A stretch of 64,000 nt of DNA from assembly GCF_003590835.1 (NCBI RefSeq), contig NZ_QYUQ01000002.1, forward strand, positions 4,712,001 through 4,776,000. Reading direction: 5' to 3'. The position numbers were made by a program, and so were the translations under genes. The DNA comes from Noviherbaspirillum sedimenti. GTDB taxonomy: Bacteria; Pseudomonadota; Gammaproteobacteria; Burkholderiales; Burkholderiaceae_D. This document shows positions 55,304 through 64,000 of this stretch, one piece after another; the stretch's first letter is position 1; every line of letters begins with the position of its first letter. Under the pieces are notes generated by a model. That model saw nothing but the letters and a program-made list of their open reading frames with translations. It was not told the DNA's origin and did not search any database.

Positions 55304-55468
55304 GGGTCTCGTCCGGGAAGGGTGGGCTGGTTTGGTGCGGGTGCGGGCCAGTGTCTGGCCAGTTGCCAGTCGGCATTGTAGCGGGTGGCGCCGTATTGCG
55401 TGCACAATGCACAAGCTGCTGACAAGCTGCCGATTTATCGCCTGCGCAAGCCGTCAGTCGTCAAGGAG

Positions 55469-55497
55469 TTGTTTGTCAAGGCATACTCCGCTATAAT
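55469..55497 (+). promoter_or_regulatory. Sigma-70 promoter of the rpsP operon
   Basis: TTGTTT (55469-55474), a 17-bp spacer and TATAAT (55492-55497) give a strong consensus-like promoter 40 bp before the rpsP ATG. Confidence 0.8.
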
Positions 55498-55537
55498 CTA
55501 TGGCTTTTTCCGCGTACGTACACTTTTTGGAAATATT

Positions 55538-55792
55538 ATGGTCGTTATTCGTTTATCCCGTGGTGGCGCCAAGAAGCGCCCGTTCTTCAACATCGTTGCT
55601 ACCGATTCGCGCAATCGTCGTGACGGCCGCTTCATCGAGCGTATCGGCTTTTACAATCCGATCGCTTCTGACAAAGAAGAGGGCTTCCGCGTTGCTCAGG
55701 ATCGTCTGAGCTACTGGCAAGGCGTTGGCGCGCAACTGTCGCCGACCGTGGCCCGTCTGGTTGCAGAAGCCGGCAAGAAAGCCGCTGCTTAA
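55538..55792 (+). CDS. rpsP: 30S ribosomal protein S16
   Basis: An 84-residue protein; [20 protein letters not shown] and [20 protein letters not shown] are S16 signatures. ATG 55538 with a short upstream leader after the promoter. First gene of the classical rpsP-rimM-trmD-rplS operon. Confidence 0.97.
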   Translation: MVVIRLSRGGAKKRPFFNIVATDSRNRRDGRFIERIGFYNPIASDKEEGFRVAQDRLSYWQGVGAQLSPTVARLVAEAGKKAAA

Positions 55793-55795
55793 GGT

Positions 55796-56359
55796 TTGAC
55801 AGCTGTTTTGACAGGCAAGACTGCATCGGAGGTTGTTCTCCCCGAGGACTTGGTGCTGGTGGGTCATATCACCGGTGCCTACGGCCTGCAGGGCTGGGTC
55901 AGGATCCGGCCTTATTCGGCGGATGCTGACGCGCTTTTGCACGCCAAGACCTGGTGGCTGGACAAACCGGTGACGCGCGATGTCGAGGTGATGGAAGCCA
56001 GGCAGCATGGCGGCGATACCGTCGCTCGCCTGGTGGGTGTGGCGGACCGCGATGCGGCAGAAGCGCTCAAGGGCGCAACCGTGCACATTTCACGCCGGTA
56101 TTTCCCGGCGCTGGCTGACGGCGAGTTTTACTGGATCGACCTGATCGGTCTGGCGGTGGAAAACCTCCAGGGCGAAACGCTCGGGCAGGTGGCCGACATG
56201 ATGGACAACGGCGCGCATCCGATTTTGCGAGTGGCGCCGCCGGTCGAGCCGGAGCAAAAACCGGCGCCGGAAATGCTGATTCCCTACGTCGAGCAATTCG
56301 TCAAGACGGTGGATTTGGCAGGCAAGAAGATTACAGTGGACTGGGGTAGAGATTATTGA
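55796..56359 (+). CDS. rimM: Ribosome maturation factor RimM
   Basis: About 187 residues. LVLVGHITGAYGLQGWVRIR is the RimM N-terminal fold, and EFYWIDLIGLAVENLQGETL and VDWGRDY the PRC-barrel end. It helps assemble the 30S head around S19. No ATG exists near the expected start; TTG 55796 is used here, with AAGG from the rpsP stop region close by. TTG 55808 or GTG 55851 cannot be excluded. Confidence 0.93.
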   Translation: MTAVLTGKTASEVVLPEDLVLVGHITGAYGLQGWVRIRPYSADADALLHAKTWWLDKPVTRDVEVMEARQHGGDTVARLVGVADRDAAEALKGATVHISRRYFPALADGEFYWIDLIGLAVENLQGETLGQVADMMDNGAHPILRVAPPVEPEQKPAPEMLIPYVEQFVKTVDLAGKKITVDWGRDY

Positions 56360-56400
56360 GACCCCGGTAGCCAGGATGGCAGGTGAAGAGGGAGTGCGGG

Positions 56401-57150
56401 ATGCAATTTGATGTCGTCACGCTGTTTCCGGAAATGTTCGCCGCCATCACGCAATCAGGCATTACGCGACGCGCTTTCGAGCAAGGCAGGTGTGGCTTGT
56501 CATTGTGGAATCCACGCGATTTCACCAGCGACAATCACCGCACGGTCGATGACCGGCCTTACGGCGGCGGCCCCGGCATGGTCATGCTGGCCAAGCCGCT
56601 GGAAGCGGCGATCGATGCCGCGCGGGCGCGCCAGCAAGCGTTGGACGTGGCGCAGCCGCGGGTGATTTACCTGTCGCCGCAAGGACGGCCGCTGACGCAC
56701 GAACGCGTCATGCAACTGACGGCGCAGCCTGGCCTGGTGCTCTTGTGCGGACGTTATGAAGCGGTGGACCAGCGTTTGCTGGATCGTTGCGTCGATGAGG
56801 AAATCAGCCTTGGCGACTTCGTGCTGTCGGGTGGCGAATTGCCGGCGATGGCGCTGATGGATGCGGTGATCCGCCAGTTGCCGGGCGTATTGCACGACGA
56901 TGCCTCGGCAGTCGAAGACAGTTTCGTCAACGGCTTGCTGGATTATCCGCACTACACACGCCCGGAAGTGTATGAAGGCGTGGCGGTGCCGCCGGTATTG
57001 ATGGGCGGGCACCATGCCGAGATCGTCAAATGGCGGCGCGAGCAGGCGTTGGCAGCGACGGCGGCGAAGCGCCCGGACCTGATCGACAGGGCGCGCGCAG
57101 CTGGCTTGCTGACGAAGGCAGACGAAAGATATATTGCGGGAAAGAGTTAA
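56401..57150 (+). CDS. trmD: tRNA (guanine37-N1)-methyltransferase
   Basis: A 249-residue SPOUT enzyme. [60 protein letters not shown], and the trefoil-knot region [20 protein letters not shown] are diagnostic. It methylates G37 of tRNAs to prevent frameshifting. ATG 56401 follows GAGGGAG; a further in-frame ATG at 56383 lacks family similarity. 41 bp after rimM. Confidence 0.97.
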   Translation: MQFDVVTLFPEMFAAITQSGITRRAFEQGRCGLSLWNPRDFTSDNHRTVDDRPYGGGPGMVMLAKPLEAAIDAARARQQALDVAQPRVIYLSPQGRPLTHERVMQLTAQPGLVLLCGRYEAVDQRLLDRCVDEEISLGDFVLSGGELPAMALMDAVIRQLPGVLHDDASAVEDSFVNGLLDYPHYTRPEVYEGVAVPPVLMGGHHAEIVKWRREQALAATAAKRPDLIDRARAAGLLTKADERYIAGKS

Positions 57151-57304
57151 GCGCAGCGGTACTCTGTCCCCAACTGACTATAACTGATTAGTAGTAGCAG
57201 TAAAGCGCGGATGTCCCCATCCGCATATTCAACCCCATCCTCTACCGGGAATTGGTGGTAGCCCAGGCTACCCGGCGCCGGCAAGATGGTTACAGGAGCT
57301 AAAA

Positions 57305-57691
57305 ATGGACTTGATCCAGCAACTCGAACAAGAAGAGATTACCCGTCTCTCCAAGAATATTCCCGATTTCGCCCCAGGCGATACCGTGATCGTCAGCGTC
57401 AACGTGGTTGAAGGCACCCGCAAGCGTGCCCAGGCTTACGAAGGCGTGGTCATCTCGCGTCGCAACCGCGGTCTGAACTCCAACTTCATCGTTCGCAAGA
57501 TTTCTTCGGGCGAAGGCGTTGAGCGTACATTCCAGCTGTACTCCCCGCTGATCGCTTCGATCGAAGTCAAGCGTCGCGGCGATGTGCGTCGCGCCAAGCT
57601 GTACTACCTGCGTGAGCGTTCGGGCAAGTCGGCGCGTATCAAGGAAAAGCTGCCGAACCGCCGCGCTGCGGCTGCGAAAGCCGCGGAATAA
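57305..57691 (+). CDS. rplS: 50S ribosomal protein L19
   Basis: A 128-residue protein: [80 protein letters not shown] [20 protein letters not shown]. Located 154 bp after trmD, with AGGAGC before the ATG, and followed by a terminator that ends the operon. Confidence 0.97.
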   Translation: MDLIQQLEQEEITRLSKNIPDFAPGDTVIVSVNVVEGTRKRAQAYEGVVISRRNRGLNSNFIVRKISSGEGVERTFQLYSPLIASIEVKRRGDVRRAKLYYLRERSGKSARIKEKLPNRRAAAAKAAE

Positions 57692-57710
57692 TCCGGCTGT
57701 TTGCATTGGC

Positions 57711-57740
57711 AAAAAGGGCGCCTCAGGGTGCCCTTTTTTT
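57711..57740 (+). terminator. Rho-independent terminator of the rpsP operon
   Basis: AAAAAGGGCG, then GCCCTTTTTTT after a short loop (CTCAGGGT), directly after rplS. Confidence 0.8.
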
Positions 57741-57838
57741 CGACCTGCGCCGGCATGATTTCGCCGCATCCACTAGAATCGAGACTGGACTACGTGCATT
57801 GGCGCGCTTGCCGATGTTTTATCTGACAGGAAGCCGTT

Positions 57839-58525
57839 TTGCCCAAACTCGTTTTTGACCCGCGCGACATGGCGATCGATTCGATTGCCGGCGAAGCCGC
57901 GCTTGGCGCCGACCGGCTCAACGCCGACTGGCTGCGCCAGCGTTTCGCCACGCCACCCGTGTGGGTGCCTGAAATTAGCGCCGATTCGCGCATCCGCGCG
58001 GCGGATACGCTCGCCACCCCGACGCTTGCCACTCCGGCCTCGGTCCTGATGCCGATTATTCTGCGTGAAACCGGCCCGACCCTGCTGCTTACCCAGCGTG
58101 CAGCGCATTTGCACGACCATGCCGGCCAGATCAGCCTGCCCGGCGGGCGCCACGAGGCAAGCGACAGCTCGGCGATTGATACCGCCTTGCGCGAAACCGA
58201 AGAGGAAGTCGGCCTGCATCGGCGTCATATCGAGGTGATCGGCACTCTGCCGGACTATCAAACCATCACAGGCTACTGCGTCACCCCGGTGGTGTCGCTG
58301 GTGCAGCCGCCATTCGACCTGCGCGCCGACCCTTTCGAAGTCGCCGAAATCTTTGAAGTGCCGATGCATTTTCTGATGGATGGCAGCCACCATCAGCGCC
58401 GCAGCGCGGCATTGCCTGTCACCGGTGGCCGCCGCAGCTTTTATGCCATGCCGTATGAGCGCTTTTTCATCTGGGGGGCGACGGCCGCCATGCTGCGCAA
58501 CCTCTATCATTTCCTGCGGGTCTGA
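57839..58525 (+). CDS. NUDIX CoA-pyrophosphatase (NudL-like)
   Basis: A 228-residue protein. LLTQRAAHLHDHAGQISLPG and the NUDIX box GGRHEASDSSAIDTALRETE continuing EEVGL match the CoA-diphosphatase family (UPF0035 motif LLTxRxxxLxxHxGQxxxPGG). It should hydrolyse CoA to phosphopantetheine and 3',5'-ADP. TTG 57839 preceded by AGGAAG is the likely start; ATG 57869 is an alternative. Located just after rplS. Confidence 0.9.
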   Translation: MPKLVFDPRDMAIDSIAGEAALGADRLNADWLRQRFATPPVWVPEISADSRIRAADTLATPTLATPASVLMPIILRETGPTLLLTQRAAHLHDHAGQISLPGGRHEASDSSAIDTALRETEEEVGLHRRHIEVIGTLPDYQTITGYCVTPVVSLVQPPFDLRADPFEVAEIFEVPMHFLMDGSHHQRRSAALPVTGGRRSFYAMPYERFFIWGATAAMLRNLYHFLRV

Positions 58526-58618
58526 ATTTGCCGGGTTGAGTTTGCCGGGTCTGAGTTTGATTAAGTTCGGGCGCTGCGTTATCGTATCGCACGCACAACT
58601 TTACAAGAAAGCTGTCTG

Positions 58619-59575
58619 ATGACTTTTTTTGCCATCCTCGTTGTCTTGCTGATCGAACAAGTCCAGCCGCTGCGCGCCGACAATCCGGTCAGCGCCGCCT
58701 TGCGCACCCTGGCCCATCGCATGGAGGTGCGCTTCAACGCCGGCCAGGCGCAGCACGGCAAGCTGGCATGGTTCGCCACCATGGCCGCGGTGATGGTGCC
58801 AACCGCCCTGGTGTACTGGCTGTGCGCCAGTATCGGCTTCCTGGCGGTATTTGCCTGGACCGCCCTGATCGCCTATCTGACCCTGGGCTTTCGCCACTAC
58901 AGTCATTACTTCACCGCGATCCAGATTGCGCTGAGTTCGGGCGATGAAGAAAGCGCGCGCAGCCTGCTGGCGGAATGGACCGGCCAGGATACCTCGACTC
59001 TGGACAGCAGCGAACTGTCGCGCATTGCGGTGGAAACGGCGCTGGTGACCACCCACCGCAACGTCTTCGGGGTGTTTTTCTGGCTCCTGCTGCCGGTTGG
59101 CCCGGCGTTTGCGGTGATGTACCGCGTTGCCGAATACCTGGCGCGCGCCTGGAACGAACCGGATCACCTGAAAAACGAAGCCTTCGGCCGCTTCGCCACG
59201 CGCGCTTTTTACTGGATCGACTGGCTTCCTTCACGCCTGACCGCAATCGCCTTCGCCGTGGTCGGCAATTTCGAGGATGCCATCTATGCCTGGCGCAATT
59301 TCGCCCATCGCTGGCCGGACGAGGCCGTCGGCGTCATCCTGTCGGCCGGTGGCGGCGCGCTCGGGGTACGCCTGGGTACGCCGGCGGTGAGTGCGGCCAG
59401 CGTATTGCCGGCCGATGCCTCGCTGGTCGATACGGCGACGATCGAAGCTGAAGGCCCGCCCGGCGATGTGCCGCAGCCGCGCACCTTGCAAAGCACGGTG
59501 GGCCTGGTCTGGCGTGCCCTGTTGTTGTGGATGCTGCTGTTGCTGCTGATCTCGATCGCGCTCTGGGTGGGCTAG
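58619..59575 (+). CDS. CobD/CbiB-like membrane protein
   Basis: A 318-residue protein with at least four hydrophobic segments (MTFFAILVVLLIEQVQPLRA at the start, later VFAWTALIAYLTLGFRHYSH and MYRVAEYLARAWN) and a C-terminal segment ALLLWMLLLLLISIALWVG. RHRNVF-like TTHRNVFGVFFWLLLPVGPA and the FGRFATRAFYWIDWLPSRLT region resemble CbiB/CobD of cobalamin synthesis and the AmpE family. No other cobalamin genes are present here, so the true role is uncertain. Confidence 0.72.
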   Translation: MTFFAILVVLLIEQVQPLRADNPVSAALRTLAHRMEVRFNAGQAQHGKLAWFATMAAVMVPTALVYWLCASIGFLAVFAWTALIAYLTLGFRHYSHYFTAIQIALSSGDEESARSLLAEWTGQDTSTLDSSELSRIAVETALVTTHRNVFGVFFWLLLPVGPAFAVMYRVAEYLARAWNEPDHLKNEAFGRFATRAFYWIDWLPSRLTAIAFAVVGNFEDAIYAWRNFAHRWPDEAVGVILSAGGGALGVRLGTPAVSAASVLPADASLVDTATIEAEGPPGDVPQPRTLQSTVGLVWRALLLWMLLLLLISIALWVG

Positions 59576-59706
59576 CTGTCAGTTTCATATCGTGGAATGT
59601 CATGTCATTGACTGCAAGCATGCGATATAATGCGCAGGCGCTAGATATTGCCGTCGATGCCGGCGGCGAGTCTACATTTGAATTTGCTACCTGACGAGCC
59701 GCCCGC

Positions 59707-60045
59707 ATGGCAGACATTGCCGACAAACCCCAAGAAGCACGTGAGTTTTTTATCCAGGGCGTGACCAGCGATGGCAGAACTTTTCGTCCCAGCGACTGGG
59801 CCGAGCGTTTGTGCGGCGTGATGGCCTGTTTCGGCCAGGAAGGCAGCAATCGCCAGGATGCCCACCTGCGCTATTCCCGCTATGTCCGGCCGGCGCTGCT
59901 GGAAGGGGTCAAGTCGGTCGTCGTCAGCGAAGACCTGCGCAAGATCGAACCGCTGGCCTATCACTTCGTCTTGAATTTCGCCAAGGACAACGATTTGCGC
60001 ATCGTTGATGCCTGCCTGTTGCCGGAGCCAGGCCAGCGCGCCTGA
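59707..60045 (+). CDS. DUF3579 protein
   Basis: A 112-residue protein: EFFIQGVTSDGRTFRPSDWA, ERLCGVMACFGQEGSNRQDA, LRYSRYVRPALLEGVKSVVV, matching the DUF3579 family of small soluble proteins in betaproteobacteria. No catalytic motif known. ATG 59707. Confidence 0.85.
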   Translation: MADIADKPQEAREFFIQGVTSDGRTFRPSDWAERLCGVMACFGQEGSNRQDAHLRYSRYVRPALLEGVKSVVVSEDLRKIEPLAYHFVLNFAKDNDLRIVDACLLPEPGQRA

Positions 60046-60160
60046 GTGTACCGGCAACCACGCGCCGTTGCGTCTCGGCACGTCACGCCGTGCATTTACT
60101 TTCTTTGTCGCACTAAATAAGCTAACCTAGCAATGCAATCGCCAGGCTGGATGCATCGTC

Positions 60161-63085
60161 ATGCGCTTGCATTTTTCGCCCCGATTGCAGCACGATTGCC
60201 AGCTCATGCTCATGGCCGAACCTACCATCCAGAATCGGCCTCCGAGGCCCGTGCCGCTTGCCGCCCTGCTGACCCTGTTGCTGGGGCTGGCAGTCGCTAT
60301 CGGCTTGTTCCTGATCTTGCGCGACCTCGAATACAAGGCGCAGGATACGGATTTCAGGCAGCAGGCCAGCATTCGCGCCCTGCGCCTGGAGCATGGACTG
60401 GCGGAAGCGGTCAACGCGGTGGAAATCGCCAACCAGCTGTTTGTGGTCAACGAGACGGTCAGCCGCGAACAGTTCCGGCTTTTTACCCAGCCCTTGCTGA
60501 AGAATTACCCCTACATTCAAGCCTTTAACTTCCACCGCATCGTCACGGACAGCGAGCGCTCCGCCTTTGAGGCTGAAATGCGCAAGCAGTTCGCCGGTTT
60601 CATGTTGACCGAACTGGCAGGGGGCAAGCCGGTTCCCGCCAGGATCAAAAAGCGCTATATCGTCGTCGATTTCCTCGAGCCGATGCGGGGGAACGAGGCG
60701 GCTTTCGGACTGGATGTCAGTTTTCATGCGCATCTGGTGGCAACCATGCAGCATGCCGCCGAGACCGGCTTGCCCGCCGCCTCGGACCTGCTGCGGCTGG
60801 CTCAGGGCGAAGCCGATGCGCGCATCGGCTTCCAGGTGGTCGTGCCGGTGTATCGCAAGGGTGCGGCGCTGGATGATGCCGGCGCGCGCCGGGCCGCCTG
60901 GATCGGCGACACCGCGGTGATCTTCAGCGCAAAAAAACTGATCGAGAAGGCGTTCGGCAGCGATGGCTTGCTCGAAGAAGGCAGTCCGGATGTCAGCGTC
61001 TATGCGGCCGCCGCTGCGGTTGAATCCCAGCTTGCCTTTCGCAAGGGACTCCCGCCGGCCAGCGGGCCGCAGGGCGGCGCGCTGCTGCGCTGGCTGTCGC
61101 CAAGGCAGATCAGCCCGGTCACGCATGACTTTCTGGTGGCTGGCAAACCCTGGCATATGATGCTGTCGCCCGCAGCGCCGACGGCGATTGTCGGGCAATA
61201 CGGCTCTTTCTATGTACTCATTGGCGGCGTCCTGTTCAGCTTCCTGGCCGCCGCCTATATCCATGCGCTGGTGACGCGCGAGCAGCGGGTGCAGCGCCTG
61301 GTGCAGGAGCGCACCCGAGAAGCGCATCTGGCCAACCGTCTGCTGCGGGAAGATATCGCCGCCCGCGAACGCCTGGAAAAGGATTTGCAGTTGCGCAAGC
61401 GCGCCATCGAAGCCAGCCCCAACGCCATCATCATCACCAGCGCCGAGGCGCCCGATTATCCGATCGAATACGTCAATCCGGCCTTCCTGCACATGACCGG
61501 TTATACGGAAATGGAAATCCTCGGACGCAGCATGCGCCTCTTGATGGGTAACGACAGCAAGCAACCGGGAATCGCTGAATTCAAGTCCGCCACCATAGAG
61601 CAACGACTGGGTCACGCGGTCATGCGCAGCTATCGCAAGGATGGCACGATGTTCTGGAACGACCTGTACACTTCGCCGGTGCGCGATGCCGACGGCAGGG
61701 TCACGCATTTTGTCGCGGCGCAGTATGACATCACGGAGATGAAGCGCTATGAGGCCGAGCTGGAAATCCGCGCCAACCAGGATACCGTCACCGGACTGGC
61801 CAACCGCAACCTGTTGCGCGACCGCCTGAGCCAGGCGCTGGCGTTTGCCGCGCGCTACATGCACCCGGTCTGGGTGGTGCATCTGGATCTCGACCGCTTC
61901 AAGTTCATCAACGACACGCTGGGCCTGTCGGCTGGCGACCAGTTGTTGAAGCAGGTTGCCGAGCGCCTGCAGGCTTGCGTGCGCGCTACCGATACGGTGG
62001 CGCGCCTGGCCGCCGATGAATTCGTGCTGGTGCTGCCTGAACGTAGCGACGAAAGCTCTGCCATCCACACGGTTCAGCGCATCATGGACGCGGCGGCCAA
62101 GCCATACACCATCGAAGGCCACGAGTTTTTCATGACCGTCAGCGCCGGCATGGCGGTGTATCCGACCGATGGCGAGGATGCCGAGACGCTGATGAAGCAT
62201 GCCGACGTCGCCATGTACCGTGCCAAGGAAACTGGCCGCAACAACTACCAGTTCTATACGCCGGCGATGAACGAGCGCGCGCTGGAGCGGCTGCGCCTCG
62301 AAGGCGACTTGCGCCTGGCGCTGGAGCACCGGCAGTTCGAGCTGCACTACCAGCCGCAGGTCGACCTGTGTACCGGCAAAATCCATGGCATGGAGGCGCT
62401 GATCCGTTGGCAGCACCCGGCCTACGGCATGGTGGCGCCGGCGCGTTTCATCGGCCTGGCCGAGGAAACCGGCCTGATCGTGCCGCTCGGCGCCTGGGTG
62501 GTCCGCACCGCCTGCATGCAGGCGAAATCCTGGCAGGACGCCGGCCTGGGCGAGCTGCGGGTGGCGGTAAACCTGTCGGCGCGGCAGTTTACGCAAAAGG
62601 ACCTGGTCAAGTCGATTGCCAATGTCTTGCGGGAATGCGGCCTGGCGCCGCATTGCCTGGAACTCGAACTGACCGAAAGCATGCTCATGGACGATGTCGA
62701 GCGCGCCATCGGCATCTTGCGCGACCTCGCTGGCCTGGGCGTGCAAATCTCGGTGGATGATTTCGGTACCGGCTATTCCAGCCTGGCTTACCTGAAACGC
62801 TTGCCGATCGATGTCCTGAAAATCGACCAATCCTTCGTGCGCGATATCAGCATCGACCCCGACGATGCGGCGATCGTCGCCACCATCGTTTCGCTGGCGC
62901 ACAGCCTGCGCCTGCAGGTGATCGCGGAAGGGGTGGAGACCGCCGAGCAGCTGGAATTCCTGCGCGACCATGGCTGCGATGCGATGCAGGGGTACTACTT
63001 CAGCAAGCCGGTGCCGGCGGACCAGTTCGAGGCAATGCTGCGGCAGGGGAAGTGCTTGGCGGGATCGGCGAATATTGCGGGATAG
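60161..63085 (+). CDS. CHASE-PAS-GGDEF-EAL protein, likely cyclic-di-GMP phosphodiesterase
   Basis: A 974-residue protein. Two membrane segments (about 28-50 and 350-370) flank a CHASE-type periplasmic domain (ASIRALRLEHGLAEAVNAVE, QFRLFTQPLLKNYPYIQAFN). A PAS domain (about 400-510) leads to GGDEF and EAL. The cyclase active site reads ARLAADEFVLVL, AADEF in place of GGDEF, so cyclase activity is doubtful; ETLMKHADVAMYRAKETGRN is otherwise normal. The EAL domain is complete: MEALIRWQHPAYGMVAPARF, NLSARQFTQKDLV, DDFGTGYSSLAYLKRLPIDV, LKIDQSFVRDI. It likely degrades c-di-GMP, with the AADEF domain binding GTP or acting as a sensor. ATG 60161 has no strong ribosome site. Confidence 0.93.
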   Translation: MRLHFSPRLQHDCQLMLMAEPTIQNRPPRPVPLAALLTLLLGLAVAIGLFLILRDLEYKAQDTDFRQQASIRALRLEHGLAEAVNAVEIANQLFVVNETVSREQFRLFTQPLLKNYPYIQAFNFHRIVTDSERSAFEAEMRKQFAGFMLTELAGGKPVPARIKKRYIVVDFLEPMRGNEAAFGLDVSFHAHLVATMQHAAETGLPAASDLLRLAQGEADARIGFQVVVPVYRKGAALDDAGARRAAWIGDTAVIFSAKKLIEKAFGSDGLLEEGSPDVSVYAAAAAVESQLAFRKGLPPASGPQGGALLRWLSPRQISPVTHDFLVAGKPWHMMLSPAAPTAIVGQYGSFYVLIGGVLFSFLAAAYIHALVTREQRVQRLVQERTREAHLANRLLREDIAARERLEKDLQLRKRAIEASPNAIIITSAEAPDYPIEYVNPAFLHMTGYTEMEILGRSMRLLMGNDSKQPGIAEFKSATIEQRLGHAVMRSYRKDGTMFWNDLYTSPVRDADGRVTHFVAAQYDITEMKRYEAELEIRANQDTVTGLANRNLLRDRLSQALAFAARYMHPVWVVHLDLDRFKFINDTLGLSAGDQLLKQVAERLQACVRATDTVARLAADEFVLVLPERSDESSAIHTVQRIMDAAAKPYTIEGHEFFMTVSAGMAVYPTDGEDAETLMKHADVAMYRAKETGRNNYQFYTPAMNERALERLRLEGDLRLALEHRQFELHYQPQVDLCTGKIHGMEALIRWQHPAYGMVAPARFIGLAEETGLIVPLGAWVVRTACMQAKSWQDAGLGELRVAVNLSARQFTQKDLVKSIANVLRECGLAPHCLELELTESMLMDDVERAIGILRDLAGLGVQISVDDFGTGYSSLAYLKRLPIDVLKIDQSFVRDISIDPDDAAIVATIVSLAHSLRLQVIAEGVETAEQLEFLRDHGCDAMQGYYFSKPVPADQFEAMLRQGKCLAGSANIAG

Positions 63086-63100
63086 TAGGTATAGTAACTA

Positions 63101-64000
63101 GGGTCTGTCTGACTGAACGAAATCAATCTGGATGAGTCGATAGGCGATGAGCCGAATTGATTTATCCGAGCGGCAATGGCGTCAGTTGGCGCCCTATTTG
63201 CCGAGTAATCCGCGCCTTGGTCACACGTACGTTGAGCATAGGCATGTTCTCAACGGCATACTATGGCGTTTAAAAACCGGGGCGCCGTGGCGTGACGTCC
63301 CGGAACGCTATGGTCCCTGGCAAACCTGCTATGACCGTTTTGTGCGATGGTCGCGCAATGGCACGTGGCAACGAATATTGACCCTGCTGCAGGCAAAAGC
63401 GGATGCCTCCGGTCACATCGACTGGGACGGTGCGGCACTGGACGCGACGCACATCAAGGCGCATCGCAGTGCCAGCGGCGCCCGCAAAACCGCTGCCAAA
63501 GCGGAAAAAAGGGGACCGTAAGCAACGAATGGCTGGGCCGCTCAAGTGGCGGACGTACCAGCAAAATTCATTTGTGCGTAGACGGCAATGCACGCCCGCT
63601 CGCCCTGGTGATCACTGCCGTTCAATGCGCTGATGTCACCCAAATCGCACCGGTGCTCGATGCCATTTCCGTTCCTCGTTCTTGACCGGGCGGCCCACGA
63701 AAGCGCCCGTCGCGTCTGCGGGTAGACCGCGCCTACGGCGCACGCAAGCTCTGCAAGTTGATTCAAAGCCGGGGCATCCAATGTGTCTGCCCCGAGCGCG
63801 AGGATGCAAAAGCCGCACGCCTGAGGCGTAGTAGTGGCGGCGGCAGTCCACCTTCCTTTAATCCCGATGACTACAAGGGGCGCAATGTCGTCGAGCGTGC
63901 CATCAACCGCTTGAAAGACTTCCGGGCAGTCGCAATTCGCTATGAAAACGGGGACCCAACTTCCTTGCGGCTGTCACTGTAGCGGCTATTGTGCTCTGGC
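63101..64000 (+). mobile_element. IS5-family (IS427-group) insertion sequence, decayed, running off the window
   Basis: The left end begins near GGGTCTGTCTGACTGAACG (63101), 46 bp before the transposase ATG. The transposase is encoded in two frames, as in IS427-group elements that use programmed frameshifting. The right end lies beyond base 64000, so length and target duplication cannot be checked. Confidence 0.8.
63147..64000 (+). pseudogene. IS5-type DDE transposase with frameshift, internal stop and late frame error
   Basis: ORFA (63147-63521) opens [52 protein letters not shown] and has the first Asp in [19 protein letters not shown] continues in the +/-1 frame after AAAAAAGGGG at about 63505-63514: [21 protein letters not shown] at 63683-63685 (PRS-stop-PGGPRK) interrupts it, after which [20 protein letters not shown] and [20 protein letters not shown] follow in frame, with the DDE Glu in ER. 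Near 63945 the frame is lost again: [14 protein letters not shown] appears one frame over. Not functional. Confidence 0.82.

Overview
The window looks like the chromosome of a betaproteobacterium, most likely of the order Burkholderiales and close to the Oxalobacteraceae. I infer this from the gene content and order (rpsP-rimM-trmD-rplS followed by a NUDIX CoA-pyrophosphatase, a CobD/CbiB-like protein and a DUF3579 protein; etfBA plus an acyl-CoA dehydrogenase) and from protein sequences of that type. No database search was possible. By eye, the housekeeping half (about 35.4-63 kb) is GC-rich with regular codon use, while 1.7-14.4 kb and 30.2-35.4 kb are visibly more AT-rich, as expected of acquired DNA.

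Region 1 (1-16.6 kb, accessory). A 367-bp unit carrying a DUF3297 gene occurs twice in the same orientation (745-1111 and 16208-16574) and brackets about 15 kb. Inside lie a broken amidohydrolase gene, an AraC-type regulator, and a divergent run of genes: a 3-hydroxyacyl-CoA-dehydrogenase-fold enzyme, an SDR, a five-gene branched-chain-amino-acid-type ABC importer and a beta-keto-acid cleavage enzyme (BKACE). These fit one catabolic cassette: import, oxidation of a beta-hydroxyl, then cleavage of the beta-keto acid with acetyl-CoA. Next come gene debris (a umuC tail, a NarX-type kinase stopped at its H-box, an IS110 remnant), a GAF/PucR-type regulator and a DnaJ-like protein.

Region 2 (16.6-28.4 kb). 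A diguanylate cyclase, a NAD(P)-binding oxidoreductase, a KTSC protein and a SlyD-type isomerase precede a tandem glycine riboswitch and the glycine cleavage operon gcvT-gcvH-gcvP. A class V aminotransferase and, convergently, malate synthase G follow, so glycine/glyoxylate functions are grouped here.

Region 3 (28.5-35.5 kb, rearranged and accessory). Two divergent genes (a homocysteine S-methyltransferase and a GlxA-type regulator) have both lost their 5' ends at one junction near 29.40 kb. A small defence-like patch follows: a HipA-like kinase with a DUF3037-like partner, an EVE-like/HNH nuclease overlapping an integrase remnant, and a DUF4062-type protein. It ends at a tRNA-Asn 3' half beside glnS.

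Region 4 (35.4-64 kb, mostly core). glnS; a secreted protein and an alpha-carbonic anhydrase; a LytS/LytTR-type two-component pair; an orphan amino-acid-type binding protein; a glycerophosphodiesterase; alaS; etfBA and an acyl-CoA dehydrogenase; an ammonium transporter coupled to a small unknown gene; the rpsP operon; a CHASE-PAS-GGDEF-EAL protein with a degenerate GGDEF site; and a decayed IS5-type element running to the right edge.
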